NCBI GenBank assembly: GCA_039030335.1
Contig: JBCCEJ010000001.1
Coordinates: forward strand, 124,001 to 188,000
Reading direction: 5' to 3'
DNA length: 64,000 nt
DNA from: JBCCEJ01 sp039030335
GTDB taxonomy: Bacteria; Pseudomonadota; Gammaproteobacteria; HK1
Below, in pieces: positions 25,110 to 34,453 of the stretch. The notes beneath the pieces are model-generated. The model saw only the letters and a program-made list of their open reading frames with translations. It had not been told where the DNA came from and did no database searches. A program made the translations under genes and the position numbers. Position 1 is the stretch's first letter; each line of letters opens with the position of its first letter.

Positions 25110-25543
25110 CAGAGCGTCCATCCCAGCATGTGGCGAATCACGAATACCGCAACCGCGGCGCCGCCCATGAACGTGAGAGTGGCAGCGAGAGAGCGCACAG
25201 AGAGCCGCGACAGGCCGCAAACCCCGTGGCCGCTGGTGCATCCGTTGCCCCACGCTACGCCAACTCCGACGGTAAGTCCGCTCACCAGGAGCGCTGCGAC
25301 TGAGTGCGTCACCGTGATCGAGACTGGCATCAGCCACAGGCCGATCGTGCCGGCCGAGCAGAACGCCGCCACCATGAATAGTGCGCTATGCCGCCCGCTG
25401 TCGGTACTGAAGTCCGTGAACGCCTTTTGCAATATGCCGCTCATACCGGCGATGCGTCCGTTCCCGAGCATGTAGATTGCGGCCGCCGAGCCGATGAGCA
25501 GGCCTCCGAGCAGGCCGTTCACCCACGCTGCTTCGAGACTCAT
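25109..25543 (-). CDS. YeeE/YedE family sulfur transport half-protein
   Basis: 144 residues with about four membrane helices. LGNGRIAGMSGILQKAF and the cysteine-containing GNGCTSGHGVCGLSRLS are the signature of the YeeE/YedE family, in which cysteines relay thiosulfate through the membrane. The companion half follows with a one-base overlap. Its start codon sits directly after the stop of the Bcr/CflA transporter, with no gap between them. Sulfur transport is the family role; a rhodanese or other sulfur enzyme is not nearby. Confidence 0.87.
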   Translation of the reverse strand: MSLEAAWVNGLLGGLLIGSAAAIYMLGNGRIAGMSGILQKAFTDFSTDSGRHSALFMVAAFCSAGTIGLWLMPVSITVTHSVAALLVSGLTVGVGVAWGNGCTSGHGVCGLSRLSVRSLAATLTFMGGAAVAVFVIRHMLGWTL

Positions 25544-26818
25544 TTACGAATCCTCTTCAATCCCTGCGCGTGCGCGCTCGGTGAGCGTTGCCGCGCACAG
25601 TGCAAGCACGCTCAGAATGGTATATCCGGCCGCCAGCGGAATCGTCGTCCCATCGTACAGCGCGCCGACCAGTCCGCCGATGGTCATCGACATGAAGGTC
25701 GCGACCGATGCGATTACCGCTGACGCCAGGCCCGCAATATGTCCCATCGGCTCCATCGCCATCGCGTTCATGTTTCCGAACAAAATACCAATGACGTAGA
25801 ACAGCATCATCAACAAGGTCATCAATAACCAGAGTGGCGGTGATCCGGCGAACGCGAGCGACGCCGCCAGCAGGCTGCCAGCCATGGCAATACCGAGCAC
25901 CAGTGACCAATGACACAACTTCGAAATCGAAAAGTGGCGCACGAGCATGGAGTTCGTCAGCGTAGATGCCCCGATCGAGAGTGCGAGTAGAGCGAAGTAG
26001 AGCGGGAACTGCTCAGCCAGACTGTATTGCTCCTGAAGAATTTGCTGCGCGGAGTTCAGAAAACCCAGAAAAGCTGCGAACACCAGCCCGGCCGTTACCG
26101 TGTAGCCGAGTGAGACCGGGTGGGTCATGACTTCGCAGGTCGCGCGCCACAAGTGACGCGGCGTAACGCGCACCCGGCGCTCCGGCGGCAGTGTCTCTGG
26201 CTGAGCGATCCAGAACCAGGTGAGTCCGATCAATGCCAGTACGGCAAACATCGCGAATATGAGCCGCCACGATCCGAACCAGAGCATCGCCTGACCCATA
26301 GCTGGAGCCAGCGCGGGTATGATGATGAATACGGTCATGATAAGTGACATGACCCGGGCCATTGCCGGGCCCTGATACCGGTCACGGATGATGGCCATGA
26401 TCACGATGCGCGGGCCGGCCGCGCCAACGCCCTGGATGAAGCGGCCGAACAGCATCAGAGGGTAGCTTTCCGCGAGCCCGCTAAGGGCTGTCCCAACCAC
26501 AAACAGTACCGTGCCGAAGAACACCGGCCTGCGGCGCCCCACGGCGTCCGACACCGGGCCGTAGATTATCTGGCCGAACACCATCCCGAGGAACAGCATC
26601 GACAGCACGAGTTGCCGGTCGTTGGCGTCGCGCACATCGAGGTCGGCAGCAATCTGTCCGAGGGCCGGCAGCATCGCGTCGATCGACAACGCGACGAGGG
26701 ATGTCATCAGTGCCATCAGCGCTATGAAGCGGGCTGGAATTCTCGCGTCGGCATCGGCCGAGCTGGTGGGTTCCGTCGGTAGTGGAATCTCGCCGTCTTG
26801 CTTCGGCTTTCCGCTCAA
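25544..26818 (-). CDS. Bcr/CflA-type MFS multidrug efflux transporter
   Basis: 424 residues with 12 predicted helices. SIDAMLPALGQIAADL at helix 1, QIIYGPVSDAVGRRRPV (the GxxSDxxGRRxP loop of MFS) and GRFIQGVGAAGPRIVIMAIIRD (motif C-like region) match the Bcr/CflA drug:H+ antiporters. The likely start is TTG 26818, which overlaps the upstream stop (TTGA); no strong ribosome binding site is seen, so coupling may drive translation. Its stop abuts the start of the YeeE half. Substrate unknown; sulfathiazole and bicyclomycin are exported by family members. Confidence 0.85.
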   Translation of the reverse strand: MSGKPKQDGEIPLPTEPTSSADADARIPARFIALMALMTSLVALSIDAMLPALGQIAADLDVRDANDRQLVLSMLFLGMVFGQIIYGPVSDAVGRRRPVFFGTVLFVVGTALSGLAESYPLMLFGRFIQGVGAAGPRIVIMAIIRDRYQGPAMARVMSLIMTVFIIIPALAPAMGQAMLWFGSWRLIFAMFAVLALIGLTWFWIAQPETLPPERRVRVTPRHLWRATCEVMTHPVSLGYTVTAGLVFAAFLGFLNSAQQILQEQYSLAEQFPLYFALLALSIGASTLTNSMLVRHFSISKLCHWSLVLGIAMAGSLLAASLAFAGSPPLWLLMTLLMMLFYVIGILFGNMNAMAMEPMGHIAGLASAVIASVATFMSMTIGGLVGALYDGTTIPLAAGYTILSVLALCAATLTERARAGIEEDS

Positions 26819-27942
26819 GACTGGATGGCCCGCATCACTGCGGCGATCACGTCGTCGGCGCGTGACCGATCGATCCAGCGGAACACCGCCACGAGATCCA
26901 GCGTCGGGTCTACCCAGATCAGATGCGTACCCGCGCCCATGGCGAAGAAACTACTTTCCGGTGCGCTCGGATATTGCTGCCGGGCGGTATTGAGCCACCA
27001 CAGGAATCCGTAGGCGTCGAAGCACGGCGATGGAGTCCTTAGCGCCTCGACGAAACCCTCGGGCAGCAGCCGCCGGCCATCCCACACACCGTCGTTCAAG
27101 ACCAGCAATCCGACTCGTGCGTGGTCTTCGGAATGAATGAAGATGCCGCCGCCCCAGTGGGCCCCCCCGGGCACCGAAGGCATCAGAACGCCATCTACTT
27201 CGACTTCGCTGTTTCGATAGGGGTGCCAGGCCCAGGTATCGCTGGCTCCTATCGGTTCCATGACGTGTTCGCGTAGCACGGCCGCGAGCGGTTGCCGGAA
27301 CGCTTGCATCAACGACAGGCTGAAGCGGTTTACGCGTACATCGTTGTATTCATACCAGTCGCCTGGTGCACGTAAATCCCGATGCGTACCCTTGGCCGAG
27401 TTGTCGGCACCGCTACCCACCTGCCGATTCCGATCGATGAGATCTGGTTTGGAAAACAGCGTGCCTTCCCATTCGCTGGACTGGTGCAGGAAATGCCGCC
27501 ACGTGATGTCGCGGTTTTGTGGTGATTCGAATCCGTCGTCCAGCGCGTAGTGACGCACCGGGTCGTCGAGATCGCGAATAACACCTTTGCGCAGAGCGAT
27601 TCCGGTCAGAAGGGACAGGTAGCTCTTCGCGATGCTGAAGGTCATTTCAACCCGGTCGGGCTCGCCGTAGGCGCCCACCATGTAACCGTGCCGGACGATC
27701 AGCCCGGATGGCCCGCCACGATCGAGCGTTGGCCCCAGAACCTCGTTCCACGGCGGCGGTTCGTTGTTGTCCGGGTCGGCTTTCATAGCCGCGGTCAGCG
27801 AGCGCGGCCAGGGCGTCTCGACGTTAGCTGCGAGTTCCAGTGCACCCGCGAGTGCCGCCGGGTCGAGACCGCAGTCTTGTGGTTGTGCCAGTGCCCAGCC
27901 GTCGCGGGGCGGGAAGTAAGGACCTTTGGTGTTCACCCGCAT
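26815..27942 (-). CDS. Serine hydrolase, beta-lactamase class C / esterase-like
   Basis: 375 residues of the beta-lactamase-like serine hydrolase fold. The SxxK motif is FSIAKSYLSLLTGIAL, with Ser and Lys in S-I-A-K; the YxN motif is EYNDVRVNRFSL. Ahead of them, GLDPAALAGALELA is the common start of this family. No signal peptide is seen, so it is probably cytosolic and more likely an esterase or amidase than a secreted lactamase. It leads a four-gene operon with a Bcr/CflA transporter and two YeeE halves. Start ATG 27942; stop overlaps the transporter TTG. Confidence 0.85.
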   Translation of the reverse strand: MRVNTKGPYFPPRDGWALAQPQDCGLDPAALAGALELAANVETPWPRSLTAAMKADPDNNEPPPWNEVLGPTLDRGGPSGLIVRHGYMVGAYGEPDRVEMTFSIAKSYLSLLTGIALRKGVIRDLDDPVRHYALDDGFESPQNRDITWRHFLHQSSEWEGTLFSKPDLIDRNRQVGSGADNSAKGTHRDLRAPGDWYEYNDVRVNRFSLSLMQAFRQPLAAVLREHVMEPIGASDTWAWHPYRNSEVEVDGVLMPSVPGGAHWGGGIFIHSEDHARVGLLVLNDGVWDGRRLLPEGFVEALRTPSPCFDAYGFLWWLNTARQQYPSAPESSFFAMGAGTHLIWVDPTLDLVAVFRWIDRSRADDVIAAVMRAIQS

Positions 27943-28061
27943 AGTTTAATTGCTGGATCGTGTTGCCGACACCGCTTGCTACGCGGCGCGGTCCTCAGCG
28001 ATGTGCCGACAATCCGCGGCGGGCACGTGCGTGCGCTGATATCAGTATCGTCAGGTCCGCT

Positions 28062-29408
28062 TCAGTTCACCTGGAAGACCGTGCCGCCGGAGCCACTTTG
28101 CCCGCTGATGCTGTCGGAAAACTCCAGGTTCATATTGACGTGCGGTTTAACCTCACCGTTCGACTCGGCGATGTTCTGCACCTGGAAGCTCTGGATACTG
28201 GCGCTGGCGGCAGATGGATAGCCGCTGATGGGCAGGTTGGAACCGCTGATGAAGCTGTCGGACGAGGGTATGTCGAACGACGCCGCGCCGCCGCTAAGGG
28301 TCGTGCCGCCACTCGGGAAGATGTCGACAGAAAAGCTCCCGGACAACGTATTGGTGCTGAAGCTGAAACTGGTGCTGAAAGACCCGGTTTTGCCATCGTT
28401 TTGCGCAATGTTGCCACTGCCGCTTCCGGAAATCGTCGTCCCCGGATTGAAGTCAGACGGCCTGAGGAGGCCGCCAAAAGTCGTCGATCCTTGCGCCAGG
28501 CGTTGCGAGTCGGCGGTGCTGCGCTGTCCGATGTTGCCGAACACCTCGGCGGCCTCAGCGCCTACCCTGGCGTTGTCCGAGCCGCCGGCTCGTCCATCGC
28601 CACCGTCCTGGTTGAGCGGCGGTGGCGGCAGGTTGAGCCGCCCGAGAGACTGTTGCACGAAGTCGGCAGACGGCGCGGTGCTGAGATTCCCCTGACTGTC
28701 GAGCGTATACGCCAGTTCGTCGCTGTTGATGGATTGTGGTGGCGGGCCTCCGGGCAGATCCGAGGTAAACAACAACGAGCCGCCCGGATCGCCGAAGTCG
28801 TTGAAGCCGCCGCCGAGGAGCGCGGTCGTCACCGAATCCGCCGGCAGGTCGTTCATCGGCGCGATCGGCAGATTGTCGCGAACCGGTGCGCCGCCGTTGG
28901 CGAACTCGATGATGGGAGGATCGTTTACCGGCACAACTTCAATGACGCCGGAGGTTCCGCGAATGCCGATGGTCGCGACCGTGTTGGCCCGCATGCGCAT
29001 CGATGTCGGGCGCTTGGCCGCAACGCGACCGGTCAGGAAGCGGAACACGCCCGAGACGAAACGCGCGACGACGCTGCCTTTATCGTCGTCTTCGGGCTTG
29101 TAGCTGTACTCGTCCATGACCATCGAGCTGCGTGGCCCCATGGTGAACACGGACTGATCGGTCAGTAGCAGCTGCATGCGTCCCTTGGAGCCGGTGGTGA
29201 TGCGTTCACCCTGGAAGATCGGTGCCCCGCTGCGGATGCGCGTGCCGAGCTGTCCACTGACGCTTGATTTGAATACGTAGCCACTGACGGCCGCGGCGAC
29301 GCCAACACGTTCATTGTTCTGTTGCGCGCTGACGGGGCCACCGAGCAGCGCCGCGCTGATAACGCTCATCAAAAGCGCGCCGCGGAGAATCTGGTGCGTG
29401 CTATTCAT
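28062..29408 (-). CDS. FecR-domain protein, candidate T11SS cargo
   Basis: 448 residues. A signal peptide (MNSTHQILRGALLMSVISAALLGGPVSA) is followed by a FecR-type domain about 40-160: GYVFKSSVSGQLGTRIRSG, FQGERITTGSKGRMQLLL, and IGIRGTSGVIEV. Residues 165-340 are low-complexity Gly/Pro/Ser sequence. Residues 340-448 are a run of short beta strands (SFSTSFSFSTNTLSGSFSVD) recalling the small barrel of TbpB-like proteins. The start is ATG 29408, overlapping the stop of the upstream outer-membrane gene (TGATG). The tight pairing suggests that the partner barrel exports it. The frame is open upstream to 29531 but conservation and the signal peptide begin at 29408. Confidence 0.75.
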   Translation of the reverse strand: MNSTHQILRGALLMSVISAALLGGPVSAQQNNERVGVAAAVSGYVFKSSVSGQLGTRIRSGAPIFQGERITTGSKGRMQLLLTDQSVFTMGPRSSMVMDEYSYKPEDDDKGSVVARFVSGVFRFLTGRVAAKRPTSMRMRANTVATIGIRGTSGVIEVVPVNDPPIIEFANGGAPVRDNLPIAPMNDLPADSVTTALLGGGFNDFGDPGGSLLFTSDLPGGPPPQSINSDELAYTLDSQGNLSTAPSADFVQQSLGRLNLPPPPLNQDGGDGRAGGSDNARVGAEAAEVFGNIGQRSTADSQRLAQGSTTFGGLLRPSDFNPGTTISGSGSGNIAQNDGKTGSFSTSFSFSTNTLSGSFSVDIFPSGGTTLSGGAASFDIPSSDSFISGSNLPISGYPSAASASIQSFQVQNIAESNGEVKPHVNMNLEFSDSISGQSGSGGTVFQVN

Positions 29409-30835
29409 CAGAAGTCCCACCGTTTGTTGAGTGCGGCCGAGAACTGCGTGTTGTAGTAGTCGAAGTTCGGCAGGCTGGACGCTGAGTGCGTGTAGCCGAG
29501 CCCAAACGTCACGAGTGACCCTGTCAGCCAATCGGGTTCGTTGGCCGCGCCGATCATCGATGCGAGTGGTACGCCGAGCGTACCGCGCAGCCTGAGGACG
29601 CTGTCTTTGCGCACTACGGTCGTGCTGATGAAGTTGTTGGTTGCGTTGTACGTGTCGACCCGGAAGTTGGCGCCGAGTTGGCCGAACATGCCGTCGCCCA
29701 ACAGCCAGGTGAACGTGCTGCCAAACTCCGGGCCTTCGTACGCCTCGAACTGTTGCTTGGCGTTCTTGACGTTGATACGAGCATGAGCATCGATCAAAAA
29801 CGTCGGCGAGGCTTTCATGTGCATGCCGAACGTCACGTTGTAGAACATCCCGTCTTCGTTGTCTGCGAGTACGTTCTCACCGATAGGCTGGAAGTTCTGG
29901 TTCTCCCCGCGGATCGCCTCGTACAGCCGGATATCGTCGTTGACCTTGTGGTCGAAACGCACCTCGCCGCCCACCGAGTTCAGGAAGTTCTGATGCGAGA
30001 GCCGCATCGCCGAACCAAAGACTTTCGTCGTGAATCGACCGAAGCTGGTATTGAAGTCACGCCCGACCTCGCCGAACAGCAGGTCGATGTCGAACGAGCT
30101 TAGCGTCGCCTGCTCGCCGTGGTACCAGCCGGCCCGCCCAAACGCCTTGTCTCCCGTCGGACTGTCGAGGCGGTGAGTGAAACCGCCGATGACGGTCGCG
30201 GTTGCGGCGACATCGTTTTCCCGCGCGGCGTTGGTGTTTGCCACTGACAGCACGTTATTACCGATGAGCACGCGATGGTTATCGGGGCCAGAGTTCCGGT
30301 TCAGGTCGTAGTTGAATCCGAATGAGCCTTGCACGTAATACCGCGTGCGCTGGCTGCGCAGCTCGATCTCGCGCAGGTAGTCATCCACCGAGTTGCGGAT
30401 TGCCGGGCTGAGCGGTGCTTCTGATAACGTCGTGAATTCAGCCTTTGCCTGCAGCAGGCTGTTCAGGCGGAACAGCACGATGGCGTAGATGAGCCGCACA
30501 TCCGTACGCTCGGGCGCCAGCAGCAGTACCCGTTCCAGCGTGCCAGCCGCCGAGCGCAGATTGCCGCGCTGAATCTCCGCTTTCGCGAACCGGAAGTTGA
30601 GGTCGATGTCATCCGGGTTACCGAGCACGTCGTCGAACGTGACGCCGTCCGAGCCCAGGTTGTCCCTGGCTGCGGCGGCGGCCGCTTCCGACGATTCAGC
30701 CTGCTCGGCGCTGGTGCGCAGACGTTGCGTTTCCGTCGAACCCGACTGTGCATACAGCACTGGTGCCAGGACCAGTGCGCCGACGAGGCTGATCGGGCGC
30801 CACGGGAGCGCCCGATGGAGTCGTCTGACTGTCAT
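29408..30835 (-). CDS. Slam/T11SS-like outer-membrane protein (TPR plus beta barrel)
   Basis: 475 residues from ATG 30835 with a signal peptide (PWRPISLVGALVLAPVLYAQ). An alanine-rich segment precedes a TPR-like helical region about 75-160 (RFAKAEIQRGNLRSAAGTLERVLLLAPERTD). The linker LSPAIRNSVDDYLREIELRSQR and barrel start YYVQGSFGFNYDLNRNSGPD follow the Slam (SlpM, DUF560) pattern. The rest alternates polar and aromatic residues in long strands and ends in RWDF, the C-terminal Phe used by BAM. Slam proteins move lipoproteins or soluble cargo across the outer membrane (type XI secretion). The gene directly downstream overlaps by TGATG and encodes a secreted FecR-domain protein. Confidence 0.75.
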   Translation of the reverse strand: MTVRRLHRALPWRPISLVGALVLAPVLYAQSGSTETQRLRTSAEQAESSEAAAAAARDNLGSDGVTFDDVLGNPDDIDLNFRFAKAEIQRGNLRSAAGTLERVLLLAPERTDVRLIYAIVLFRLNSLLQAKAEFTTLSEAPLSPAIRNSVDDYLREIELRSQRTRYYVQGSFGFNYDLNRNSGPDNHRVLIGNNVLSVANTNAARENDVAATATVIGGFTHRLDSPTGDKAFGRAGWYHGEQATLSSFDIDLLFGEVGRDFNTSFGRFTTKVFGSAMRLSHQNFLNSVGGEVRFDHKVNDDIRLYEAIRGENQNFQPIGENVLADNEDGMFYNVTFGMHMKASPTFLIDAHARINVKNAKQQFEAYEGPEFGSTFTWLLGDGMFGQLGANFRVDTYNATNNFISTTVVRKDSVLRLRGTLGVPLASMIGAANEPDWLTGSLVTFGLGYTHSASSLPNFDYYNTQFSAALNKRWDF

Positions 30836-31212
30836 TTGCGTTGCCTTGGCGGCTTGAAGCCGCGCCCTGCTGTACCCCAAAGGCGCCGGCCGCTGGATGC
30901 TGTTATGTCACCAGCCACCCGGTGCCATTCTTGACTGAGCTGCTCTTGAACGGCGCTCTTCGATTCGAGCCAACGAATTGGCAAGCAAGGCTGAGCGAGG
31001 TCCGGAATGTGCTTCCCTCGCGGCGCCCAACTCGCTGACTGCAGGCGAATTATCCGCGCTTGAGAGGCGCGGCGCCAGGGGTTAATGGACAGATATTTCA
31101 CCTTGACCTGATGCGTGTCGGGCGCAGTTCGATGGCATACGCGGACGTTCGGTCGCGATCCGGGGCAGCGCCGTTGGATCTCAGCGCTAATAGCCACGGC
31201 CGGTGGCGATGT
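30836..31212. other. Intergenic region without recognisable gene
   Basis: About 380 bases upstream of the Slam-like gene and downstream of the Rieske gene, both on the minus strand. Possible reading frames are short or arginine-rich with no family similarity. It probably contains the promoter for the Slam/FecR pair, but I cannot point to a clear hexamer set. No convincing terminator hairpin is seen after the Rieske stop. Confidence 0.5.
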
Positions 31213-32388
31213 TCAGCTGCGCGGACGCATGCGTTCGGCCAACCATCGTGTGAAGAACTGCGACGGCGTATCAAGCACCGGCGTGAACACCCCGCCCGTG
31301 AACGCGTGCGACTGGCGTCCGCGCTGCATCCCTTCGACAACACGTATGTCTTCGCCGAATACTTTCGCCCAGGCGCGGAGCCGAACCGCACGGCCCTCCT
31401 CGTAATCCGGGCTTTGCGCCGCGTCGCCGAGGTAGTAGAGCTGGGTGTGGTCCAGGGTCAGGCCTGGCGACACCGGTTCGACGACCCGGGTCCAGAAATG
31501 ATCGCAGTGCAATCCCAGGAACACGTTCGGGAACAGGGTCGGATACTCCGACACGCCGCTCGGCCATCCGGCCATCTCAGGAAACGGCTTGGGGACGTCT
31601 TTGCGGTGATCGTATTCGTAGCTGCCCTGGCCGGCGAACAGGCCGTCACTGAAGTAGTGGTAATGGTCTTCGAGCTTCGAGATCGCGTTGAGATCCGGAT
31701 GTACCCACGGCAGGTGGTAAGCCTCGAGGTTGTTCTCGACGTCGAGCTTCCAGTTGCCGCCGAACTCGACTGTCAGCTGGCCGTCGGCGAGCGCTGGACG
31801 CAGGTTGGCGAACTGTTCGGGCGTCGCCAGTCGATCGATTCGCGTTTGCAACGGTGCGATGAAGTTTGAAAAGTCTTCAGCGGTGCCCGACAGATCGATG
31901 AATATGAGCCCCATCCACTCGACCGATCGGACTGTTTTCAGGCCGTGTTGCGACTTACAGAACCCATCCACCTCGTGCGTACCCACTCCACCGATGTGCG
32001 GCGTCCCTTTAAGGTTGCCGTCGAGATCGTAGGTCCACGCGTGGTAAGGACATCGCAGGCGCGGTCCGGCGTGACCTGCCTCCCAGACCAGTTCGTTGCC
32101 GCGATGGCTGCAGACGTTGTGAAACACGCGAACCTGGTCTTTGGCATTGCGCACCAGCACCAGCGGGAAGCCCATGAACTTGACCGGCCGCACGTCGCCG
32201 CGGTTCGGCACCGAACACGCGCTGCCGACGCAGGTCCAGTGCGTCGCGAAGATATTGTGGCGCTCCCACTCGAAAAACTCCTCGGAGATGTAAGCGCGGT
32301 TGGGCAAACCCGGCGTGCAGGGCGTATCGGCGCATATGGCCTCGTACTCCGGCCGGGTCAGGCCCGTGTGGATAGCGGTGGCGTGCAT
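31213..32388 (-). CDS. Rieske-type aromatic ring-hydroxylating oxygenase, alpha subunit
   Basis: 391 residues from ATG 32388, with CGGAGAG upstream. The N-terminal Rieske [2Fe-2S] site is Cys93-x-His95 (NVCSHRGNELVWEAGH) and Cys113-x2-His116 (RCPYHAWTYDLDGNLKG). The C-terminal catalytic domain has LEAYHLPWVHPDL, two of the mononuclear iron ligands. The size and single-subunit context fit the SRPBCC/oligomeric alpha-only oxygenases that demethylate or hydroxylate small organic acids or quaternary amines. No ferredoxin reductase is adjacent. It is divergent from the SMP-30 gene, with 270 bases between. Confidence 0.88.
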   Translation of the reverse strand: MHATAIHTGLTRPEYEAICADTPCTPGLPNRAYISEEFFEWERHNIFATHWTCVGSACSVPNRGDVRPVKFMGFPLVLVRNAKDQVRVFHNVCSHRGNELVWEAGHAGPRLRCPYHAWTYDLDGNLKGTPHIGGVGTHEVDGFCKSQHGLKTVRSVEWMGLIFIDLSGTAEDFSNFIAPLQTRIDRLATPEQFANLRPALADGQLTVEFGGNWKLDVENNLEAYHLPWVHPDLNAISKLEDHYHYFSDGLFAGQGSYEYDHRKDVPKPFPEMAGWPSGVSEYPTLFPNVFLGLHCDHFWTRVVEPVSPGLTLDHTQLYYLGDAAQSPDYEEGRAVRLRAWAKVFGEDIRVVEGMQRGRQSHAFTGGVFTPVLDTPSQFFTRWLAERMRPRS

Positions 32389-32662
32389 ACTGAGTCTCTC
32401 CGTGGTCAACTGCGCAGACGGCTTCGCATGTGGCGTTCATCCGAAACCAGATCGACCGTCGGCACGAGTCGTGGGCTCGACAGCCCACGCTGGAAACCGG
32501 CGGGACAGCGTAATGCTGCGCTCGGTGGTCGAGTTTTTCGCAGAGGCCCAGGAATTGCCCCGCCGCGACAGCCGAAGCGGTGTGCATTGTCGCCAGCGCG
32601 TCACCCGCGGCGGCGCGCGACCCTGGCGGCTGGCGCTCAGTTCAGAGCAGGAGGTTTCGAAC

Positions 32663-33496
32663 ATGGATACCATCGCCGCCGGCCTGTCGTTCCCGGAAGG
32701 CCCACGTTGGCATGCCGGTGCTCTCTACTTCTCCGATTTCTATACGCAGAGCGTGCACCGCCTGACGCCCGAGGGAGTGCTTACCACGGTTGCTGTGGTA
32801 GAGCGTCAGCCATCCGGTCTCGGCTGGCTGCCGGATGGCCGGCTGCTGGTCGTGTCGATGCTGGACCGTCGGGTGTTGCGGCAGGAGCCGGATGGCACAT
32901 TGGTGGAACACGCCGACCTGAGCGCAGTCGCGACCTGGCACTGCAACGATATGGTGGTCGATGGCACGGGCCGCGCTTACGTTGGCAACTTCGGGTTCGA
33001 TACCCACGGCGAGGCCGAGCCCCGTGGTGCCGACCTGAGCTGTGTGTTGCCCGACGGGCAAGTCAGCGTTGCCGCCCGGGATCTCCAGTTTCCGAATGGC
33101 ACCGTCGTGACGCCAGACGGCCAGACCCTGGTGATCGGCGAGACGCGCGGCCGCTGCCTGACGGCTTTCGATATCGCACCGGACGGCACACTTTCCGGTC
33201 GCCGCGAGTGGGCCGACCTCGGCCGGCACTTCCCGGATGGCATCGCGCTCGATGCCGAGGGGGCGATCTGGGTTGCCGACCCGCGCAACAATTGCGTCAT
33301 TCGCGTGCACGAGGGTGGCCATATCAGCGCGCGTTTCGATCTGGACCGTGGCGCCTACGCCTGCGCCCTGGGCGGCGAGGAGCGGCGTACGCTATACGTC
33401 TGCGCGGCGACCGGCTCGGGTGAACATGCGCGCCAGCGGCGCGATGGTCAGATCCTGGCATTCCGTGTCGATGTGCCAGGGGCCGGCTGGCCCTAG
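32663..33496 (+). CDS. SMP-30/gluconolactonase/LRE family protein
   Basis: 277 residues of six-bladed propeller. It begins MDTIAAGLSFPEGPRWHAGALYFSDF; the Glu in FPEGPRW is a metal ligand in the family. NDMVVDGTGRAYVGNFGFD and FPDGIALDAEGAIWVADPRNN give further metal-binding Asn/Asp sites. Members hydrolyse sugar lactones or phosphotriesters, using Ca2+ or Zn2+. ATG 32663 has AGGAGG at 32648-32653. The frame is open upstream but conservation starts here. It is followed by a peroxiredoxin on the same strand and is divergent from the Rieske gene, so it may act on a lactone arising from an oxygenated ring. Confidence 0.87.
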   Translation: MDTIAAGLSFPEGPRWHAGALYFSDFYTQSVHRLTPEGVLTTVAVVERQPSGLGWLPDGRLLVVSMLDRRVLRQEPDGTLVEHADLSAVATWHCNDMVVDGTGRAYVGNFGFDTHGEAEPRGADLSCVLPDGQVSVAARDLQFPNGTVVTPDGQTLVIGETRGRCLTAFDIAPDGTLSGRREWADLGRHFPDGIALDAEGAIWVADPRNNCVIRVHEGGHISARFDLDRGAYACALGGEERRTLYVCAATGSGEHARQRRDGQILAFRVDVPGAGWP

Positions 33497-33572
33497 GCGC
33501 GCTCGGCTTTTATGGCGCGGCGCCAGACGCCGGCGCTGTCTCGACGATCCACGGCCTGGGAGGGCAACTGCA

Positions 33573-34235
33573 TTGACACTACGAATTGGACAAACGGCCC
33601 CGGACTTCGAAGCAACGACTACCGCCGGCGCGATTCGCTTCCACGAATGGATTGGCGACAGCTGGGTTCTTTTGTTTTCACACCCGAAGGACTTCACGCC
33701 GGTCTGTACCACCGAGTTGGCCGAGGTGGCCAAGCTGCAAAGTGAACTCGGCCAGCGCAACTGTAAGGCGATCGGCATCAGCGTCGACCCGGTCGACGAT
33801 CACAGCCGCTGGGCAGCCGATATCGAGCAGCTTTCGGGCGCATCACTGGGTTATCCGTTGATCGGCGATCCGACCCTCGAAGTCGCCAAGGCCTACGGGA
33901 TGCTGCCGGTTGACGCGGGTGATAGTGCGGCCGGCCGCACACCAGCTGACAACGCGACCGTACGCACCGTCTTTCTGATCGGCCCGGACAAGCTCATCAA
34001 GGCGATGATCATGTATCCGATGACGACCGGTCGGAACTTCGATGAGATCCTGCGCCTGCTGGACTCGTGCCAGCTGACGGCGCGCGAGCAGGTCGCGACG
34101 CCGGTCAACTGGCGCCCCGGTGACGATGTCGTGATCGCACCGGCGGTCAGTGATGACGATGCCAGTAAACGGTATCCGCAAGGCTGGCGCTCGCCGTTGC
34201 CGTACCTGCGTCTCGTGACGCCGTCCGACGACTGA
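33573..34235 (+). CDS. 1-Cys peroxiredoxin (Prx6 type)
   Basis: 220 residues, the length of Prx6-type peroxiredoxins. The peroxidatic cysteine is Cys45 in DFTPVCTTELAEVAKL. GISVDPVDDHSRWAADIEQ and LGYPLIGDPTLEVAKAYGML are typical, and the C-terminal arm (TPVNWRPGDDVVIAP, RYPQGWRSPLPYLRLV) is the Prx6 extension. It reduces peroxides and needs an external thiol for recycling. Translation is placed at TTG 33573 because GGGAGG at 33558-33563 is well spaced and similarity starts at once; no in-frame ATG fits. It follows the SMP-30 gene by 76 bases. Confidence 0.9.
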   Translation: MTLRIGQTAPDFEATTTAGAIRFHEWIGDSWVLLFSHPKDFTPVCTTELAEVAKLQSELGQRNCKAIGISVDPVDDHSRWAADIEQLSGASLGYPLIGDPTLEVAKAYGMLPVDAGDSAAGRTPADNATVRTVFLIGPDKLIKAMIMYPMTTGRNFDEILRLLDSCQLTAREQVATPVNWRPGDDVVIAPAVSDDDASKRYPQGWRSPLPYLRLVTPSDD

Positions 34236-34453
34236 CCGAGCGCGTCCGGTGCTTGCTCCCGGTCAACCCGCGTCGTCGTGCGCGGGGTGACCGACCGTTC
34301 ATTTGAACTACGCGGCGCCGAACTGTGAAGTCCGCCACAACAATAGGGTGGGCGTCAGACATAACTGAAACAAGCTGCTCGCGTTCCGAAGCAACCCAGA
34401 CAAATGGGTTCCCTACGATGCCACGCACGTTTCGGCCGTAAACGGAGATGGCC

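Noticed and set aside
27960..29168. 402-residue open frame on the plus strand
   Set aside because: Antisense to the FecR-domain gene; composition and lack of motifs show it is a shadow frame.
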